From contig OX359246.1 in NCBI GenBank assembly GCA_947179485.1, forward strand, positions 31,992,001-32,056,000: DNA of 64,000 nucleotides, written 5' to 3'. Source of the stretch: Allacma fusca. Its lineage: Eukaryota; Arthropoda; Collembola; Symphypleona; Sminthuridae. The notes beneath the pieces are model-generated. The model was not told the DNA's origin and did not search any database. It was given only the letters and a program-made list of their open reading frames with translations. This document shows positions 61,990-64,000 of this stretch, in pieces. Within the stretch, counting starts at the first letter, position 1, and the number at the start of each line of letters is the position of its first letter. The position numbers and the translations under genes are program-made.

Positions 61990-62275
61990 TATTCCGTTGA
62001 CAGAGAACTGGTCACATCAACCAAATAGTAAACCAGCAATTTCCTCGTGATTTTGCTTGCGGCAAAACACCTTATCGCCACGTTATTGTTGTGAAGAATG
62101 GCCAGGGTTTCGTATTATACTTGCGTGGTAGCAGCAAAATAGTAAAGCATCAACTTTCTTGCGCTTTTTCACAAAGAAATGTATTTTCTTGACGGATCTG
62201 TTATAAATACATACCTTTGTTAAAACATTTCCGTTTATTAAATAGTAAAACATCAACTTTCCTATATGGGTTCAT
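61990..62275. repeat. diverged copies of the right-edge satellite unit
   Basis: The words AATAGTAAACCAGCAATTTCC, GAAGAATGGCCAGGGTTTCG, AAATAGTAAAGCATCAACTT and ACCTTTGTTAAAAC occur in the same order as in the array at 63463-64000. They carry many substitutions, so this is an older outlying copy. Confidence 0.65.
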
Positions 62276-62639
62276 TCTTTTATTACGTCATCACGAAAGG
62301 GTGGGGGACGAGAAGTAGTGACGATGACGAATGTAGGAGGGGGAGGGTTAATATAAAATGACGACAGTAACATCATCCGTGGGAAAATCAATTTAAAAAA
62401 TTACTTTTACTATGAGTTTTACTAAAGGTTTGTGAATGTCAGAGCACTGCTTTCAACAATTTTTAAAGCGAAGCGCTTTTGTTTAATTGCTCGTTTTTTA
62501 TTTTGGCAAAAGAAAGACTCGCACGGAACGAGTTACAGCGACCGGACCATCGACAAACGATGTGTTGAGTACTGGATTATGGTATAACACCTTTACGTTT
62601 TCAATTTTTGAAATTTCATGAAATTTTGAAAGTTCCAGA

Positions 62640-62830
62640 ATGCATGTAAAAATCTGGTTTAACCTCACAAACGAAGTCGTGGATCACTAAAATCGTGGAA
62701 AATACCTTCCCCGCCACAAAATTCAAAACTTCGAAAAAACTTTGAATTGACTTGAAACCCTGGTTAAACCGCAGGAATATACTCGTTGATCTCCAAGGTC
62801 GTAAAAATACCTTCCCCACCTGGAAATTTC
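62640..62830. repeat. imperfect tandem duplication, unit about 125 bp
   Basis: CTGGTTTAACCTCACAAACG...AATACCTTCCCCGCC recurs about 105-125 bp later as CTGGTTAAACCGCAGGAATA...AATACCTTCCCCACC, with a further weak echo near 62905 (AATGCCTTCCACAC). No coding frame uses it. Confidence 0.5.
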
Positions 62831-63462
62831 ATCAAATTTTGCAAACAATTTTAAAGTTAAAACTTAGTTTTATAACGGAAACTTTTCGATGGTGACAAGG
62901 TATAAAATGCCTTCCACACAAAGACCTGGAAAAAAGACTCATTAATACCGTCGTTTCTCTCAACGCACCCATCCAATGTGATATAGTATTACAAATTACA
63001 ACAATAACGGTTATTATATCAACCTGGTTTACTGTACACATTTCGCGTAACAACTACCCAACGAGCCAAAATTACAACTTTCAATCGAGTTCACACTATC
63101 GAGACAGTAGCTCTTCGCTTCTAATATAATATAGAATACAATTCTCACTTTCGCCTTATCTTCCAATTAAAACCTGGAACAAAAACTAGTAATTATTACT
63201 GGGAAGATGTAGACGAACGAAACCACAACTATCTTCTACACAGTACTATTCCATGTATGACCGAAACGTATTGGGGTTCGATTTGTTTAGATACTTCATA
63301 TTAATGCGAATCAAACCCGTCATGTCGGTGGTTACTGATGTCGTAATAAAAGGAGGAGGGGGAGTAAACCTGATGATTAACGTGATGATGTTCTGGACAT
63401 GGGGAGAGGGGGTAAACACATGGTGAAATTTTGATGACGTAATAAAAGACACCCTAGTGTCT

Positions 63463-64000
63463 TGCCTGGCGATGAAGAATGGCCAGGGTTTCGTATAATC
63501 TTTTCGTCCCAGCAGCAAAATAGTAAAGCATCAACTTTCCTGTGACTTTTCACGAACAAAGAGAGTCCTGAGGGATCTGTCATGAATACATGCCTTTGTT
63601 AAAACCCTTTCGTTTACTAAATAGTAAAACATCAACTTTCCCATAGTGTCTTACCTGGCGATGAAGAATGGCCAGGGTTTCGTATAATCTTTGCGTGAGC
63701 AACAGAATAGTAAACCAGCAATTTCCCCGTGATTTTGCACGCAGCAAAAATACTCCAGGTTATTGGAAGTGAAAAATGGCCAGGGTTTCGTATACTAGTT
63801 TCGTCCCAGCAGCAAAATAGTAAAGCATCAACTTTCCTGTGACTTTTCACGAACAAAGAGAGTCCTGAGGGATCTGTCATGAATACATACCTTTGTTAAA
63901 ACCCTTTCGTTTACTAAATAGTAAAACATCAACTTTCCCATAGTGTCTTACCTGGCGATGAAGAATGGCCAGGGTTTCGTATAATCTTTGCGTGAGCAAC
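63463..64000. repeat. satellite-like tandem array at window edge, unit about 296 bp
   Basis: Blocks starting GAAGAATGGCCAGGGTTTCG occur at about 63475, 63663 and 63959; the last two are 296 bp apart. Each full unit is two-part: a 108-bp part (GCGTGAGCAACAGAATAGTA...) and a 188-bp part (CGTCCCAGCAGCAAAATAGTA...). Both parts start with the same GCCAGGGTTTCGTAT words and carry AATAGTAAA.CA.CAA.TTTCC. Copies within the array are nearly identical and it runs off the right edge. Confidence 0.8.

Noticed and set aside
63463..64000. CRISPR-like spacing of repeated words
   Set aside because: Whole units of about 296 bp are repeated, without short direct repeats and unique spacers, in a eukaryotic context; this is a satellite.
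1..64000. tRNA, rRNA or other structured RNA genes
   Set aside because: I saw no tRNA A/B-box pair with cloverleaf context and no rRNA sequence. A covariance search would be needed to exclude small RNAs.

Overview
The window is animal nuclear DNA, most likely from an arthropod. Genes are split by short AT-rich introns (mostly 45-150 bp) with GT-AG borders. The families present (NRF-6-like acyltransferases, a CYP2-type P450, DUF4430 secreted proteins, a secreted dibasic-cleaved peptide precursor, Transib, hAT, pogo and Helitron relics) are typical of arthropods. A springtail or another basal hexapod would fit, since NB-ARC/TPR genes with kinesin-light-chain-type repeats are, as I recall, frequent there; this is inference. 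Coordinates were counted by eye and may be off by 1-2 bases. All gene models are spliced from visible splice sites and conserved reading phases.

Layout. 1-1951 (-): 5' part of an NB-ARC + TPR protein. 2.2-5.6 kb: four terminal-inverted-repeat elements, one a hAT copy with a perfect 8-bp target duplication. 8.3-13.8 kb (+): two DUF4430 secreted-protein genes plus a dead third copy. 14.5-16.8 kb (+): a membrane protein with an LDL-receptor class A module and a PPxY tail. 17.3-29.3 kb (-): three tandem ten-exon NRF-6-like acyltransferase genes with identical intron phases, plus a C-terminal relic of a further copy. 31.1-36.2 kb: a decayed tnp2-type (CACTA/EnSpm) element with a divergent BEN-like gene and a transposase gene, each broken. 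37.5-42.1 kb (+): a complete six-exon P450 behind a tandemly duplicated 5' region. 43.4-46.4 kb (-): a four-exon secreted precursor with 15 near-identical KR-flanked QYYGD-type peptides and a different final peptide, plus a decayed duplicate downstream. 49.1-56.7 kb: pogo-like element, head-to-tail Helitron pair carrying a nested TIR element, hAT relic, and a 1.2-kb TIR element. 57.8-59.6 kb (-): Transib (RAG1-related) transposase with two stop codons. 59.7-61.9 kb: long inverted repeat. 62-64 kb: satellite-like repeats running off the edge.

The strongest candidate for something undescribed is the repeat peptide precursor at 45.4-46.4 kb. Its coding frame is divided by introns and its repeat exon has no start codon, so simple ORF finding misses it. 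The host genes do not form a pathway; the recurrent theme is local tandem duplication (DUF4430, NRF-6, the P450 5' region, the peptide precursor) with one decayed extra copy beside each family, in a transposon-rich setting.
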